From: Brugia malayi
Taxonomy: Eukaryota > Nematoda > Chromadorea > Rhabditida > Onchocercidae
Direction: 5' to 3'
DNA: 64,000 bases
Assembly: GCF_000002995.4 (NCBI RefSeq)
Contig: NW_025062479.1
Location: forward strand, 16,798,721-16,862,720
Shown here: positions 26,501-38,990 of the stretch, piece by piece
Position numbering within the stretch: the first letter of the stretch is position 1
How the letters are laid out: every line of letters starts with the position of its first letter
Notes under the pieces: model-generated
Databases searched by the model: none
Told to the model about the DNA's origin: nothing
Seen by the model: the letters and a program-made list of their open reading frames with translations, nothing else
Translations under genes and position numbers: made by a program

Positions 26501-28740
26501 TCTGCAGCTTACTTTCAATTATCTTTTGTTCTTTCACAGTAATAAAAGATTGGCTCTTCATGCCAGGGAAGCCGAATATGATATATCGAAATGAATTTGT
26601 ATTAAATCTGATTAAAGATTGTCTTATTTGAATAGTCCTTAGATAAATGTTTAATTAGGAGATCCGTTATTCAATATTTGTCCGTATTGTCTGGAATTTT
26701 ACAGTTTGTTAGAATATGTTCAGTGTTTATTGTTAAAAATTGTTTCTGATTTTATTCCCAAGATCTTCCAGCCTGATAGCAAGCTCTGACTTGGCTGTTA
26801 ACATAACGTGTTAACAGTTGTCAATTTTTTGTTCAACTACGTCTTTTGTTCTAATCCAAATTTACTTGCAATATCTAAGAGTTTTAGGGGAAATTGATAT
26901 ATGCTAAAGTCCAACTTGTACTGTATGAAGAGTAAAGATCAGCGCTAGAGATAGCTTTTTACTCACTATAATCATGAGCTTTGTTGTAAACCACTCCTAT
27001 ATGCAGATTAAAGAAAGTAGTGGTTGATTGGCTAATATTGCTCTGTACATAGTGCGCTTTTTCTATTCTTCTGGATCTACTTCTTAAACTTTCCAATATT
27101 ATTCAGAGCAAAGCATTACCTATTCGGCTCTGCAATTTATTAGTTTCACGAAACCTTGTGGCTTCTGCTTTGAATTTTCCCAAGAATTGTCTTAATTTAG
27201 CAACTGGCCATCTTTATGTTGGTAAATCCTGTCCAGAATCCAATCTTACTTATTGCTGTCGTGGACTTTTTTTTTTTTGTCTTGGAAGGTTTGTTATGGA
27301 TCAAGAAAACAAAAGAATTTTAAAGGCTTACCTTAATTGTAGAATAAACCGTTCAATTACATAGTAGCAAAGCTGTTGAGTTTGCCGTAGAATCAAATAA
27401 CTTGACGTTGAGTACACTAAGTTTTATGAAACAGCAGTAAGATTAATGGTTTCTTATTCTTATATGACGTTCAGTACCAATAATCAGAGCAGTAAAAATA
27501 AAAAACGGGGATAATTCGCGTTGTTGTCAGTTGTTTTGGGAAGAAAAAGAAGTTACGAAAAATTGGTTTTGATAAGGGACTTCTCATGTTTATTAATGTC
27601 GGATATATATTATATGAACGAATTACAGCCTAAACATAAGAGATTGAAAACAGGGAGTTTAAGGTTTAAACATTGTATTGCAAAGAGTTCATAGAATATA
27701 TTTCGTATTCATATATTCTCTGCTCTCATGTAATACTCTGGAGTTCAGGAAATTTCGAATGGGAAGACTATATATATATATGTTGAGAATTGGATGTGTT
27801 TACAACAAAACATTATGATCAAAGTTTACAGTATAAGAATTATGACAAGACCAAATTGGGAAATAAACATATCGTTTTAGTTATACAAAATTAACAAACG
27901 GAAACATATGAGAAATTAAGGAATCAAAAATCAGACGTGTGGTTTGCAGCACCGTCAATAACTGTCGTGAAACCTCAAACTTGGGTAATTAAACCTTTAT
28001 TTAACATGAAGGAAATAATAGCGCTTTATACATATCGTACGGATGCTACACCGTTTAACAAACGCGTAAACTATATAAATGCAATAATATAAAAATGGTG
28101 AAATAATACGAAATTATAAAGTATTAGACGCATCCCAAACCACCCAAAACATAAAGTAAATGATGGTTATAGAAGGATTGGTTGGTTTATATATAAGACT
28201 GATTTAACGAATGGAAATTAGATGGAAGAATTTCTCATGGATGAAAAAACAAGATTAGTTTTAGTGTGTGAAAGGAGGAAATAGATTAGTATGAGGCATA
28301 GCTGAATTACAAATGTAAAAATATTCGGAAATTGAATCATCAAGTGTGAGAAGAATTTTGCAAATGTAAATTGGATTTAGGAAATAGATAAGAGGAATTT
28401 GTTAGTTTTGGGTATAATAATTTAAATATTTCGTCTTTCACGACAACAACTATTTATAATTTAAATGATTAATCTTTACTTAAATTTATTTATTATTCTA
28501 GTTGAAGTTTCGCGATATAAAAATTCACGCATTCCCAGAGGGGGAAGGGGAGAAATTTTTAATGTTAAAGTTCGACTGAGAGATTTTCAGATATATAGCA
28601 AAAAGTTTAGTAACTGGTACTTCATTTATAAGTTCGTGATGATTCCATAAGAAGAACAATAATAGTTTTTTAATTTGGATTTCTTTTATGTGAAGAACAG
28701 AATAGGGATTGGGATAATCCGAATTTCAATTTAAGAGCAG

Positions 28741-28968
28741 TTAATACAATGATATCGTAACAATACTTATACAAATGTTTATTAATCTCCAATGTGTTAT
28801 TACGCTTTCAAGTTCTTGTATCGGTCTAACAGTTTCGTTGAATTCGCTTCCCAATTGTTCTTTGAGTTTCTCTTGTTCAGAGATTTCTTGCCAAAGAGAG
28901 TGAGCTAGGATTTCCAATTTTACATTAATTCTTTCAACTTCGGACTTATTTATTAAACTACCTTTCAT
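28741..28968 (-). pseudogene. Possible retroelement gag-like coiled-coil fragment
   Basis: A 75-residue minus-strand frame is rich in Glu, Lys and Leu (for example SEQEKLKEQLGSEFN and IQELESVI) and would form a coiled coil. It lies next to an integrase relic on the opposite strand. A retroelement origin is a guess from context and composition. Confidence 0.2.
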
Positions 28969-29099
28969 ATCTTCAATTGTCAGTTCTTTAGACCGAACTC
29001 ATTACAAGACGCAACCATTAAATTTCCATCAACTCTCTTAACTATCACACTGTTTCTTTATATCATTAATCTCGCTGCGAGGATGGGATTGCTACCAGA

Positions 29100-29480
29100 C
29101 AACCATTCAATCAATAACAATAGGTTGTTTGTGTTTTCATACTTAACACGCAAATTTTTGGTGCTGACAGGAAGAGCTGAGGTGAAGCGTATTTATGTAG
29201 GTGTAACCTTCGAACAAATTGGAACGCTAAAGCATTTAAGTTGCCAGCAATGTCAAATCTGTCGTAATCTGAGTGAAACGATTCAGAACCTTCGAACAAA
29301 TTGGTTTAGACTACTTGAGTCATCTTTCAATGAAAGCAAATACCAGAGTAGTTAAAAAATGGATCGCTCTTTTTACATGTTTTACTACAAAATCAATACA
29401 TCTTGAAACGGCGGAAAACTTATCCGCTGAGAATTGTTTGCATCTTATGAGGTTTGAGCAGCTATCATATAACTTTCAGT
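29100..29480 (+). pseudogene. BEL/Pao-type integrase relic
   Basis: Plus-strand pieces in different frames match the order of a BEL/Pao integrase. First comes FLVLTGRAEVKRI (the linker before the zinc-binding cysteines), then NWNAKAFKLPAM. Last comes FEQIGLDYLSHLS with WIALFTCFTTKSIHLE, resembling the start of the catalytic core. At least two frameshifts and stops interrupt it, and nothing intact follows. No reverse transcriptase frame was recognised nearby. Confidence 0.65.
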
Positions 29481-31306
29481 GCTATTTCTTATCCAGATGT
29501 TGCTTTTAAGGCATTTCCTTTGAGACATGAGTACAAGTGGTTCAATTTTTGAATTTCCGGAATTGCTTGTGAATGGACTGCTGATTGAAGCTGCTCCAGA
29601 ATTGTCATCATTGTCTGGGATTATCATTAAAAGTAGATAGAGGACAAAGGAGAAAGATTGACAGTAAAGTTTAGTAGGGCTTTTTTTTTCACTGAGTAAC
29701 TACTTTGAGAGTCGCTTCCTTTCCTTCATTCAGCATTCGGAATAGTCCATGTGATTGATTCGTATTTTTCTTCCCTTCTTTTTCCTATGGCGATTTGTTG
29801 AGTGTATTTGAGCACTTATCGTTTGTAGATTCAAGCATAACTGATGCGACCTTATTTGATTCCACGATAAGTTGAATAGCTTTGTTACTATATTAATTGA
29901 ACGACTTATTCTATAAAAAAGGAGAGATGGACATTCAATATGATAAGTACCAGATTGGGAACATTCGATAATAGTTTATGCAATAAAGCATTTGAGTGCA
30001 AACATTTGCAACACATTTGTTATAAATGATTTGGAGGTTCGAGACAGCATTAATAAGTTATAAAGTTATGTATTTGTTTAACAACTGCTATACTTAAGAT
30101 TTGCTTCCCACTGTTATCGCGTTCATCTTTTGATTCAGGTTATATGTTCCGGTTGCTTTTCTAATTTTTTTTTTTTCACCAAGAAATATTTATTTGTTGG
30201 ATTGGATTTTTTCAAATTTGAATTTCGAGAAAAGTTTCAAGTTCCTAGCAGAATTAGCGCTTCACACTTTATAATGCGTGTTGATGAAAGTAATTAATTT
30301 CTTTCACCGCTGAAATAGTATCATCATTATAATTTCATGTGAAAAATTCGAGTTGTAGGTAACCTAATGCATATTGCCAGTCTTTCGAGAATATTGCAAA
30401 TGTGAACTTCATCCCTCGCTAAAATTTAGTTTTCATTCCCCGCTAAATTAATTTAAATTGTGATTTAAATTAAATTGATTTGAATTACTTATTTATGGAC
30501 ACTACTCTTCCATTCATTTTAGTAACTATTCGTTTCTCTAATTGTCATCACTATAATAGCGGTAGCAGAAGTGGTAGTAATGATTTTCTTTTTTTATGAG
30601 AAATACCCAGATAAGCAGCAAAATCCTTGTTCAAGCTGCATTTCGGACTACGAAAGCCTAGTGCAGTCATCGTCCATCACCATTCCAACTGAAAGACATC
30701 GTTATGATTTGGGGATTTTATAATTCTTTTCCGAAACATCAGAATTTTTTGAAAGAATAGAAAAATTCCCGAACAAAAATTACTCAATAAAAAATGAGAA
30801 ATATATTTTTGATTAATTAGCAGCGTTGTTTCCTTTTCATACGTCATTTCAATTGCATAGTTAGCTATCATCATTCCAAGGAATCGATATATCATTTTTT
30901 TAAGATTTATTTTGAGATGCCATAACGTATGCCATAACGAAAGTGATTTCAAACCTACCCGGATATAAACTAAACTATAGTATTTACAGCATAGTTCATA
31001 AGTTGGGATTAATTTTGATAGCAAAATTATTTTATCATCAGAAGGCGCCAATCTAACGAAAATATCAAAGTAAATATGAACAAGTATAATAAAACAAATT
31101 CTTAAATTTTAAAATTAACATCAAAATGAAATAAAATCTTTTTTAACTCCATCTGCCAGCACTTTAGCAAAAGCAGTATAATGCGTTGTGTGAAAAATGA
31201 GCAGAGTTATGCGAAATATAATTCTCATATGGTAAACAGTCCATTTGTTCTTTTCATTGTTTTAGTTTCAAATTTAATTTCAAATTCAACAATGTAAGGT
31301 ATAAGG

Positions 31307-32161
31307 TTAGCAATTGCCTTCTGAACATGCAACAGCAAAACGGTTCGTTATTTGAGGTAACAGGTCATCTTTGACAGATATCCCGAATGAACCAAGTCCT
31401 TCAAATTTTGCCTTTGTTTCTTTCGCTGGAATCCATTTATTATCTATTTTCTTCCACGTTTTAATGATCCAGTGTTTCTCATCACATTTTTCACCTTTGA
31501 TCTGAAGAAGATTTCAAATATAACTTCATATTTTATTGTATGAATTCTAACTTCCCAAAAAAAGCTATGAATTTTTGAATTGTATTGATGTGAAACATAA
31601 AAGCTAATTAAACATATATAAAAAAAGTAATGCTGTCTTACACAAATAAATTCATAAGATTAACTGTTTTATCACTTTTATCAATCAAATACGGTTCAAT
31701 TAAAAACTTTTTCAGCATTGCATACTATTTCAGTTTATGAAACGTTTCAATTTAACTTATAACCAAATCACTTTTATTTTGTCGCACTAACTAAATTGAC
31801 TGTATTCTAAAAAATTGAAAATTATTTGAAAACAATTTTTGACTGCATAGAATTATGATGAAGGAATTAATAATTCTTTAAAAAACCGTGGCTGTGAAAA
31901 AATATTGCATCATTGATTTCAAAAGATTAAAAATTATTATAGATGAATTAGACAAAGAAATTAAAAACAAACTAGAGCGGTACGAATTTCATCTCTATTT
32001 GTAAATATTACTCGTTCGGTTTTCATTTTAATTGCCGGCACATAAATTTGAATTTGAAATGGTTTATCCGTTTTCGACTGCATTTTAACCTTAATTTTAC
32101 ATGATGTTATTGACAGAATGTAATTAGCCAGGGTTATTATGGTTGCCAGTGAGTACCACAT
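31307..32161 (-). CDS. Small secreted protein of unknown function
   Basis: Two minus-strand exons, 32161-31973 and 31501-31307, join in phase 0 and encode 127 aa. The N-terminus (MWYSLATIITLANYILSITS) is a clear signal peptide, so the product is probably secreted. The mature part has few cysteines: one just after the signal peptide, one in the KGEKCDEKHW segment, and two near the end (VACSEGNC). A conserved-looking core is KFEGLGSFGISVKDDL. I do not recognise a named family. Size, signal peptide and layout fit the many short secreted proteins of parasitic nematodes. Confidence 0.7.
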
Positions 32162-34636
32162 CCTGCAATTACTCCTATATTACAAATAATGAGTTCTTTT
32201 TTCAGTTTTTTTTTTTAAATTGAGTTTGCTAATGAAATGATCATTTATCGTGTGATTTTTCAACAGCACCAGAATTCTGTAACAGATAAATTGAAGCGAA
32301 CAAGAAACAATTTCTTACTGAGTTTAAACATTTTTGTTAATATCGAGTGTTAAATTATTTTAATATTATAAACATTCAGCTGTTACTAAATCTTTCTATT
32401 GCTTATTGAAGAAGAATAGTTAATTAAACTTTACGCATACTTTAGAGTTACCAAAGGGTTGATTTTCTTACTAGTAAAATGAAAAAAACTAATGATAATA
32501 GTAATTAGTAATAATAATGATAATAATAGTAATAATAATAATGATAAATAATAATAATAATAATAAATAATTTGAAGTCGAACCAACAATCTTTAAAACA
32601 ATCATTGCTCATGATATAAACCCACGAAATGACCCTAATTGGAATGATTTCTCCGATTCTAGTATACGTTTAAATGTTCCACAAATAAATTAGGTTAAAT
32701 TCAACAAAAAATTGGCGAAAATTAATTACATACGAATTCAAAGATAACTTTCAATACATTTTGATTATACCAGTTTTGAATGCCTATAAGGTTCTAACAA
32801 GCATAGTTGATAAAATTCTTCATTGACTTCTTTTATTTAGTTAAATTAGGAACTGTTCAAAATATATCCCAAACAAATATATCCCGAATATTTGTAAAAT
32901 AATTGCAATAGGAAAATGAAAATGTTGTTTATTCCTGTTCATCCTTAAAAGTTATTCCTTAAAAGGCTACAACTTTTCGAATTAGAATTTTGTGGATTTA
33001 ATTAAACAGTTTGGTAAGTGCTTTTTTAAGTCATAATGATCTTCGGTATTTTGAAAAAGTTCTTGAATTGAATGAAGTGCGAAGTGTTGATGCAAAATAC
33101 ACGATATTTGTTAATGTGAATCATTACCGCATTTATTTTCATTATTCTTGTGCAATAGAAATATAGAAACTATGACAAAGCTTTTAAAGTTGATTTGAAG
33201 TATGTGAAAACATTGCATCGAAATAAGGAAGAAAAAAAGCGATGCAAATTTCCTTCCTAATATCATACTTCCAATAGTTGTTATACAAAATAAAAGTTTT
33301 CATTAAGACATATAAAAATATCGGTGTGGTCACTAACCGTTCATTTTGCTCTGCTTTTTCTGTCATATCTACTCATTGTGATTTACTTCTTTCCACATTG
33401 ATTTTTTACTACAATTCCTACTATACATCTGAAAAAAATTCCGATACAAAAGACAGTACTGAAATCAATCGCAGAAACATTGTACAAATCCTTTTCGATT
33501 ATTGTTGTCACATATTCTCTATACCAGCTACTTTTGGTAGTTGACATTCGATGTAAAAGTAATGTTTTCGTTGAAAAGACATTTGAAATATCTGAAGGAA
33601 ATGCATTGTTTCAATTGACTGTTATCTTTTCTAACAAATTTATCTCTTCTTTCTGTCATTGGTGATAACAACTTGCAGCAGATGTTTCCAATGGAATTTG
33701 AAGGTGAATTCGACCCTGTTTCACTTGATAAAAAGAGACTTTTCTAAAATATCTATTTTAATTACAATGTTTATTTAGTGATGTATAAAAAACAATCATC
33801 AAAAAACAGTGAATTATGTTTACATTAAAGTATCGGAAAGAAAAAAAAAATCCAATAACACCAATTTCTTTAGCGTAAATTGAATCGGGTCATTGAAAAA
33901 AGGAGGATGGAAAAAAGAAACATTGCGTTTTTTTTTTTTTTTTTCAAGAAATCAGCAGTTACTGGAAACAAAATTTAGAACAACTTTTTTCTTCACCATT
34001 TCTTGTAATTCTATATGAGAATAACTATGCAATAAATAAAGCATACGTAATTGATTTAGGCATTTGACTGTAAGCTTTATAAAATATTAATGAGTAATTT
34101 AGTTATAAGCTATACAAGGAATTTTCAAATATTAACTCAACTTTGCAAAATGAAATTAATTAAATAGTAATTAGAATGATACTCTTAACAATAAAATATG
34201 AAAAAAAATGGAAAAAATAAAGTAATTTTCACAAGAATATGCAAATAATTTTACTCCATTTATCATTCACTTTTTCCTTCAGAATGTTGCAAATGGTTAC
34301 AAACAGAGAGATCCCCATAATTTCATTCAGGGCTCCTTTGATTCCTGCTGCTTTGGTGGCGAGTACCGGTGAATGATGATAGGTGCATGGGAGCGGAGGG
34401 CGAGGGAGAGATGGTTGCTGTTTTAAATTGTTGTTGTGTTTCTCTGAAGGTTTAGGGGAATTTGGATGGTCCTTCAGTATTTGGGGTAAAGTTGCTTAGT
34501 AGGATGAAGTATTGCTGTGAGTACTGCTATCAAAGAGCAACCATTTATTCCATTCATCATCACTGTTTAGGCATCATTGATTCAAACACATGCTTTTCCT
34601 AAAAAAGTTTTTTAGAAAAAAGAAGATTTTGCAACA
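32162..34636. other. Intergenic region
   Basis: AT-rich sequence with an AAT-type microsatellite (32491-32571). No supportable exon chain was found. Short frames near 33184-33665 have no protein features. Confidence 0.5.
32491..32571. repeat. AAT-rich microsatellite
   Basis: About 80 bases of imperfect AAT/GAT trinucleotide repeats. Confidence 0.9.
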
Positions 34637-36568
34637 ATGCTGTGGAAACGGTTTGTGTATCCACGATCAGTCATTGTTTTTCGACGAAGTTGTTCGTTGG
34701 TATCAGTACCCACAGTACTATTGTCATGCTTTTGTTGGGTAATATATTAGAGCAAATAAATTTCGAAAAAAGGAGTTTTCGTTTACTAAGAAAGTTCTAA
34801 CTGATCGACTTTGATTTCATATTCGCAACTTCCTAGTATTTCTAGTATATTAATATTTTTCAATTTTAATGGTGAAAGAAGTATTTTGTACTGCACAAAA
34901 AGTCTTCCTAATAATACATTGTTGCAGGAATCTTCTTGCTACCGGCCATGTCGAAGATCAACATCATCTTTTTTGGACTCAGTCCGATATGCGCACGACA
35001 CTTTTAGTAAAAATCCTTCAACTTCAGCAGGTGTCAGGATTACTAACGAAGAGTTGCCGACCAAAGAGCAATTATTTTATGTGGATTTCCTTACCGATAC
35101 GTTGGTGCGTTCATCTTAAAATGTTAATTTCAGTTATTAGTTCCTTGTCATTTTTAGTTTCACGAATTTCAAATTTGATTTTGATTGCATCTTTTCGGCG
35201 TCTTTTCTTTTGGTTAATGTTATCTTCACGTTCATCTTCCATATGGTCACTTTGAAAATTCACTGGAATTTGAACAAAGTAAAAATAAATTCGAAACTTC
35301 TCTGTTTGTACATTATGATAGGTGAACAAATCTTAATATTATTCGTTAACATGTTTGAGTTGCATTTCGTAGAAACATGGATTGAAGTAGTGCAAACTGA
35401 ATATGCTTTAGGTGCCGGGATTTTTGAGCAATCGAAAGCAGTTTTTAAAATTTATGAAATTGTGTACCAAAGATGTTGTTTACAGCGATTCAATTTTTAA
35501 TCAACACACCACGTATCTTTTGTTTTTGTTTTTTTTTTTTTTTTTCATAGTTTAAATTTTATTTAGAGGTTTCAACATTTCATGCCGAAATTTGCTAACG
35601 TTTTATGCTGTCCGACTCTATTTCGTAACACTATCAAGATCCTTAAATGTTCTTAAGACATAATTTCCTGGCCAATCCTTTTATTCATTCTTTTAAGCCA
35701 ACTTTGGGAAGCAACTTCAAATATATATATAAGTGTGATTATTCTGCCGAATTTTTATTGAGATGATATGAACCTTCAATTAATTTCTGTATTTACAGAG
35801 GCATAGATAAATTTATAAGACGTATTTCACTCTCCAAATTATACTTCAGTTTGATGCAATCGAGCAGTAAGTTTGAGGTATAGTTTACTTTTCTGAAATT
35901 CGAAATCCCTTTTGCGAGCACATGATTTGCACTATATTTGTAATTATAAAGCATTTTTTGTCAAGAATTTTTTGTTTCTGTTAAGAGTAGTTGTTTTTTA
36001 GAAATTGGGGTCATGCATCTACGAAAACAGTGATGTCATTGTAGTTCTTTGGCGGATTATGACCATTAAATTATATCATCAGGTATGAACTTGGTGTTCA
36101 TATCTATCCATTAATTTATTCTTGCTAATGAATGTTATTTCCAGACCTTTATGTTTGTTGTATTGATTCTTATTAATTTATTATGATTTAGTGAAACTTT
36201 TTTTATAGCAAACAGATATCGTTGAAGGAGCGCTAGATATTCACCTTGATAAAGATGGACGTATTTACAAGATTAAAAATCGACCGGTAAGTTGGTTGTA
36301 AAGTTTAATAGTTTCTTGAACTCTGAGAACTCGTTTTTTGGGACTTATACATAATTTTGAAATTTTACTGCTAGGCAAACATTTTCTGATATCTCTTTTC
36401 TGTTATTTCAATATCTGTTTTCTTGATTGTTACCGAGATGGATTTTAGAAATGATTTATAATTTAATTCAATTTTTTAAAGGTAACTCGAGATGATCAGA
36501 ACGATGCATCTTCCCTATCAAAATTAAAAGAAGCTTCGAAAACTGAAAACGGCGAAGGTCAGCAATGA
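34637..36568 (+). CDS. C6orf136/DUF2358-family protein, copy 1
   Basis: Seven exons join in phase: 34637-34738, 34928-35104, 35412-35512, 35799-35877, 36002-36082, 36209-36286 and 36482-36568 (234 aa). The N-terminus (MLWKRFVYPRSVIVFRRSCS) is Arg-rich, without acids, and fits a mitochondrial presequence. The middle follows the family order: KFMKLCTKDVVYSDSIFNQ (equivalent to the 'F..Y..DV.F.d.I' block), then VIVVLWRIMTI, then VEGALDIHLDKDGRIYKIKNRP. The last block is the conserved 'dG...F.ld..G.iykh' end of the domain. The section joining the WR block to the VEG block is shorter than usual, so a small exon could be missing. The family's molecular role is not established. A paralogue follows on the same strand. 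Confidence 0.7.
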
Positions 36569-37128
36569 ACTGTCCCTGCATGGGATGTTGATTTCTGCCA
36601 TACAGCCTTTTTTTTGAAATTCTCTTTCATTTTTTTGCTATCAGGTTCCTGAAGAGAAACATCAGTTCTTTCCTCTACGGAAAAAATAATTTTGTGCATG
36701 TTGCTTAATTTTCATTCTGTCGTGACTTCTCAATTATCATTACTTTTTATTTATTTATTATTGGTAACTACTACTGATTTTTGTGCTTTGCTCAATTTTT
36801 CTAACTTCTACTATTCGCTGTTCTACTAAAGGTGTCATTTCTCCGATCGATCGGTTGATCCTTTTTGATCATCTTAAGTTTTGATTCCATATATAAATCA
36901 CTGAATTGGAATTATTTGCAAAAAACACTGCTATTTCCGAGATGTCAGGGATAAAGTTGCTGCATTATGGAGTACTGACTTTCTGGATCGCGTACTTATT
37001 CCTACCTATTCTTTTTTTCGATTACAGTTTTTTAATTTAGAGCATGTAAATTTTCGCATATGGTTAATACCATGCGCGTTCTCATGAATTTATATCTTAC
37101 CTTTGCAGCTTTAGCAACAACAGTACAA
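36569..37128 (+). other. Spacer between the two DUF2358 genes
   Basis: 560 bases separate the stop of copy 1 from the start of copy 2. A TTTGCAG acceptor ends at 37108, only 20 bases before the second start, with no recognised upstream coding exon. This fits either trans-splicing of a leader or a 5' UTR intron. Confidence 0.4.
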
Positions 37129-38930
37129 ATGCGAACGACACTACGATGTTTGTTCCCTCTTGCTGCTCCCTCTACTGCCTATTTTTTATTTTCACGTGCG
37201 TATAGTAACGGAAGAGGTAACAGAGGACCAGAAATGTTTCAGTTGGAACATGTACGAAAGAGGATAGAAATGACGGTAACAACTTTCCTTAATTTTGTTT
37301 CGTGTGAACCGGATTTCGGACCGGAGTTTTCACTGTTACGTAAGACGACAGTGAATAACATTTATGAAGCAACTTAGAATTTATGTTCTTTGCTTACTTT
37401 TTAGTTTCACATGTATATAGTAGTGGAAGAGATGCGGAAGAGCTTTTGCGCAGTTTGAAAGCTTGGACATCTTGGATTATGAAGTGTAGTAAATCGCCGT
37501 TATTCTCATCAACAAATGATTCTAACATGGTCTGAATTTACTGTTTGGAGCTTTGAGCACTTCTCAGCTCCATCATCTTTTTTGAGGCAGATAGTATTGT
37601 TGTATCACTTATGTTCGGCTGCGAAGACATAACACATAATTACATAAAAAATATTAGATGTTGCATTTCAGGCTCCACATTTCTTTCGGGAACGGCCAGA
37701 TTATACATTTTACAGGCCGGATGTGTTGTATAAAGATGAGATTTTTCAGATTACTATTACGTGAGTTATTTTATTGTGATAAAATCTTGTTATTTTTCGT
37801 AGAGATGATGCAGTACCAATGTTTGGTGGGGAATTTTGGCGTGATTTTGAAAGTTTCTAAGCCAGAATGATGTTAGTAGTGGTCATTTTTACATATTATT
37901 TCTTGTTGAGTTGAGATTTGAAATTTTCAGTTTCGTTTCTTGAGCTCTTTTCCTTGTTCATGAATGCTTTTGAATTAATCTAATCCACTAAATGTTAGCA
38001 GAGGATTAAACTGATACTGGAATTTTGAGTTAGTTCACCACCAGTTGTGTTCGCTGTCCAATTATTCCAGTAACAGGACCAGCCAATTGCATTTATTGCA
38101 GTGTGTGATTTGATTTTTTAGGGGTCGAGACAAACTCATGATTTATTTCGGCTCGATTAGTGTAATATGTCTATTTTGCTTTCCTCACATAGAAATGGAA
38201 GTAAGCCTATTTTTCTGGTTGTTTTGTTTGTATTTTTAAGGCTGCTCTTTGTGAATAGTTAATGGAATGAAAACTTCTTTTTCTCGATGATGTTTTAGGT
38301 TTTGAATATATTACCGATCTCAGAAGATGGAACAGTACGATTAAGGTGGCGTATAAAGCATATCTCATTGATACGATCGCTGTTGAATCCTATGTTGTTC
38401 AGATATGATTATCGTATCAAGAGGGTATTCCCTTGATTTTATGATTATTTTCGTAGTTTGTTTTGCAGTATTTTTGTGCAGTAGTGAAATTGTGAGATTT
38501 CTCCAAGAGTTCAAACTGCATGTTTAAGTTGAAATGGTACGATGGTCTTACAATATTTTACGTTGGTGAAGATGGGCTTGTATATCGAGCGGTTACACGC
38601 AGAGTATGTTCTCGAGCATTACAAGATTACTCATTTGGAATAATTTTTTTGACCATTTTCAAATACGCCTATGTTAATATGGGCTGACTTGTTTTGCTGA
38701 TTAGAGGATTAGCATTATCTAACATAATTTTTTTTGTGAAACTTGCTTTCTTCCATAAGTTGTTTTTAACATGACCAACCATTTTGCAGACGATTGATGA
38801 TGAACAGAAAACTCCGCAAGCAAATCGACTTGCTGATTTAGCACAAAAAGTTGGCGTACTACCGAAAGGTTCCGCTACATTTGTAACCAACAAATGGAAT
38901 AATACGCTATTTGTTAAACACACTTTCTAA
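37129..38930 (+). CDS. C6orf136/DUF2358-family protein, copy 2
   Basis: Six exons join in phase: 37129-37275, 37672-37760, 38122-38200, 38299-38424, 38529-38603 and 38790-38930 (218 aa). The N-terminus MRTTLRCLFPLAAPSTAYFL followed by FSRAYS looks like a cleavable mitochondrial presequence with the common R-x-Y-S type site. Family blocks in order are HFFRERPDYTFYRPDVLYKD, GRDKLMIYFGSI, VRLRWRIKHISLIRS and KWYDGLTIFYVGEDGLVYR. These correspond to the 'fF....y.lYh.dV.f.d', 'vRwRi.gis' and 'w.dGfS.f.v...G.i.kh' blocks of human C6orf136. The protein ends VKHTF. It is the better-preserved of the two tandem copies. Confidence 0.8.
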
Positions 38931-38984
38931 ATGAAAATTGCTAGATTTATAGAAAATTTTGCACTCCCTTTTTTGTAGTTAGTA

Positions 38985-38990
38985 AATAAA
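38985..38990 (+). terminator. Poly(A) signal
   Basis: AATAAA lies 55 bases downstream of the stop of DUF2358 copy 2. Confidence 0.6.

Larger units (their letters stand above)
24546..31306. other. Gene-poor region with retroelement relics
   Basis: No intact gene is supported. Two blocks resemble BEL/Pao retrotransposon proteins (26128-26500 minus, 29100-29480 plus; listed separately). The rest is AT-rich sequence in which neither coding frames nor long terminal repeats could be recognised. A minus-strand open stretch near 30677-31051 has a usable acceptor and donor but no partner exons. Confidence 0.5.

Noticed and set aside
30677..31051. 124-codon minus-strand frame with a good acceptor and donor
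   Set aside because: No Met start, only a short tail is reached if spliced onward, and no room for further exons before the secreted-protein gene on the same strand.
38669..38923. 84-codon minus-strand frame
   Set aside because: Antisense shadow of the last exon of DUF2358 copy 2.
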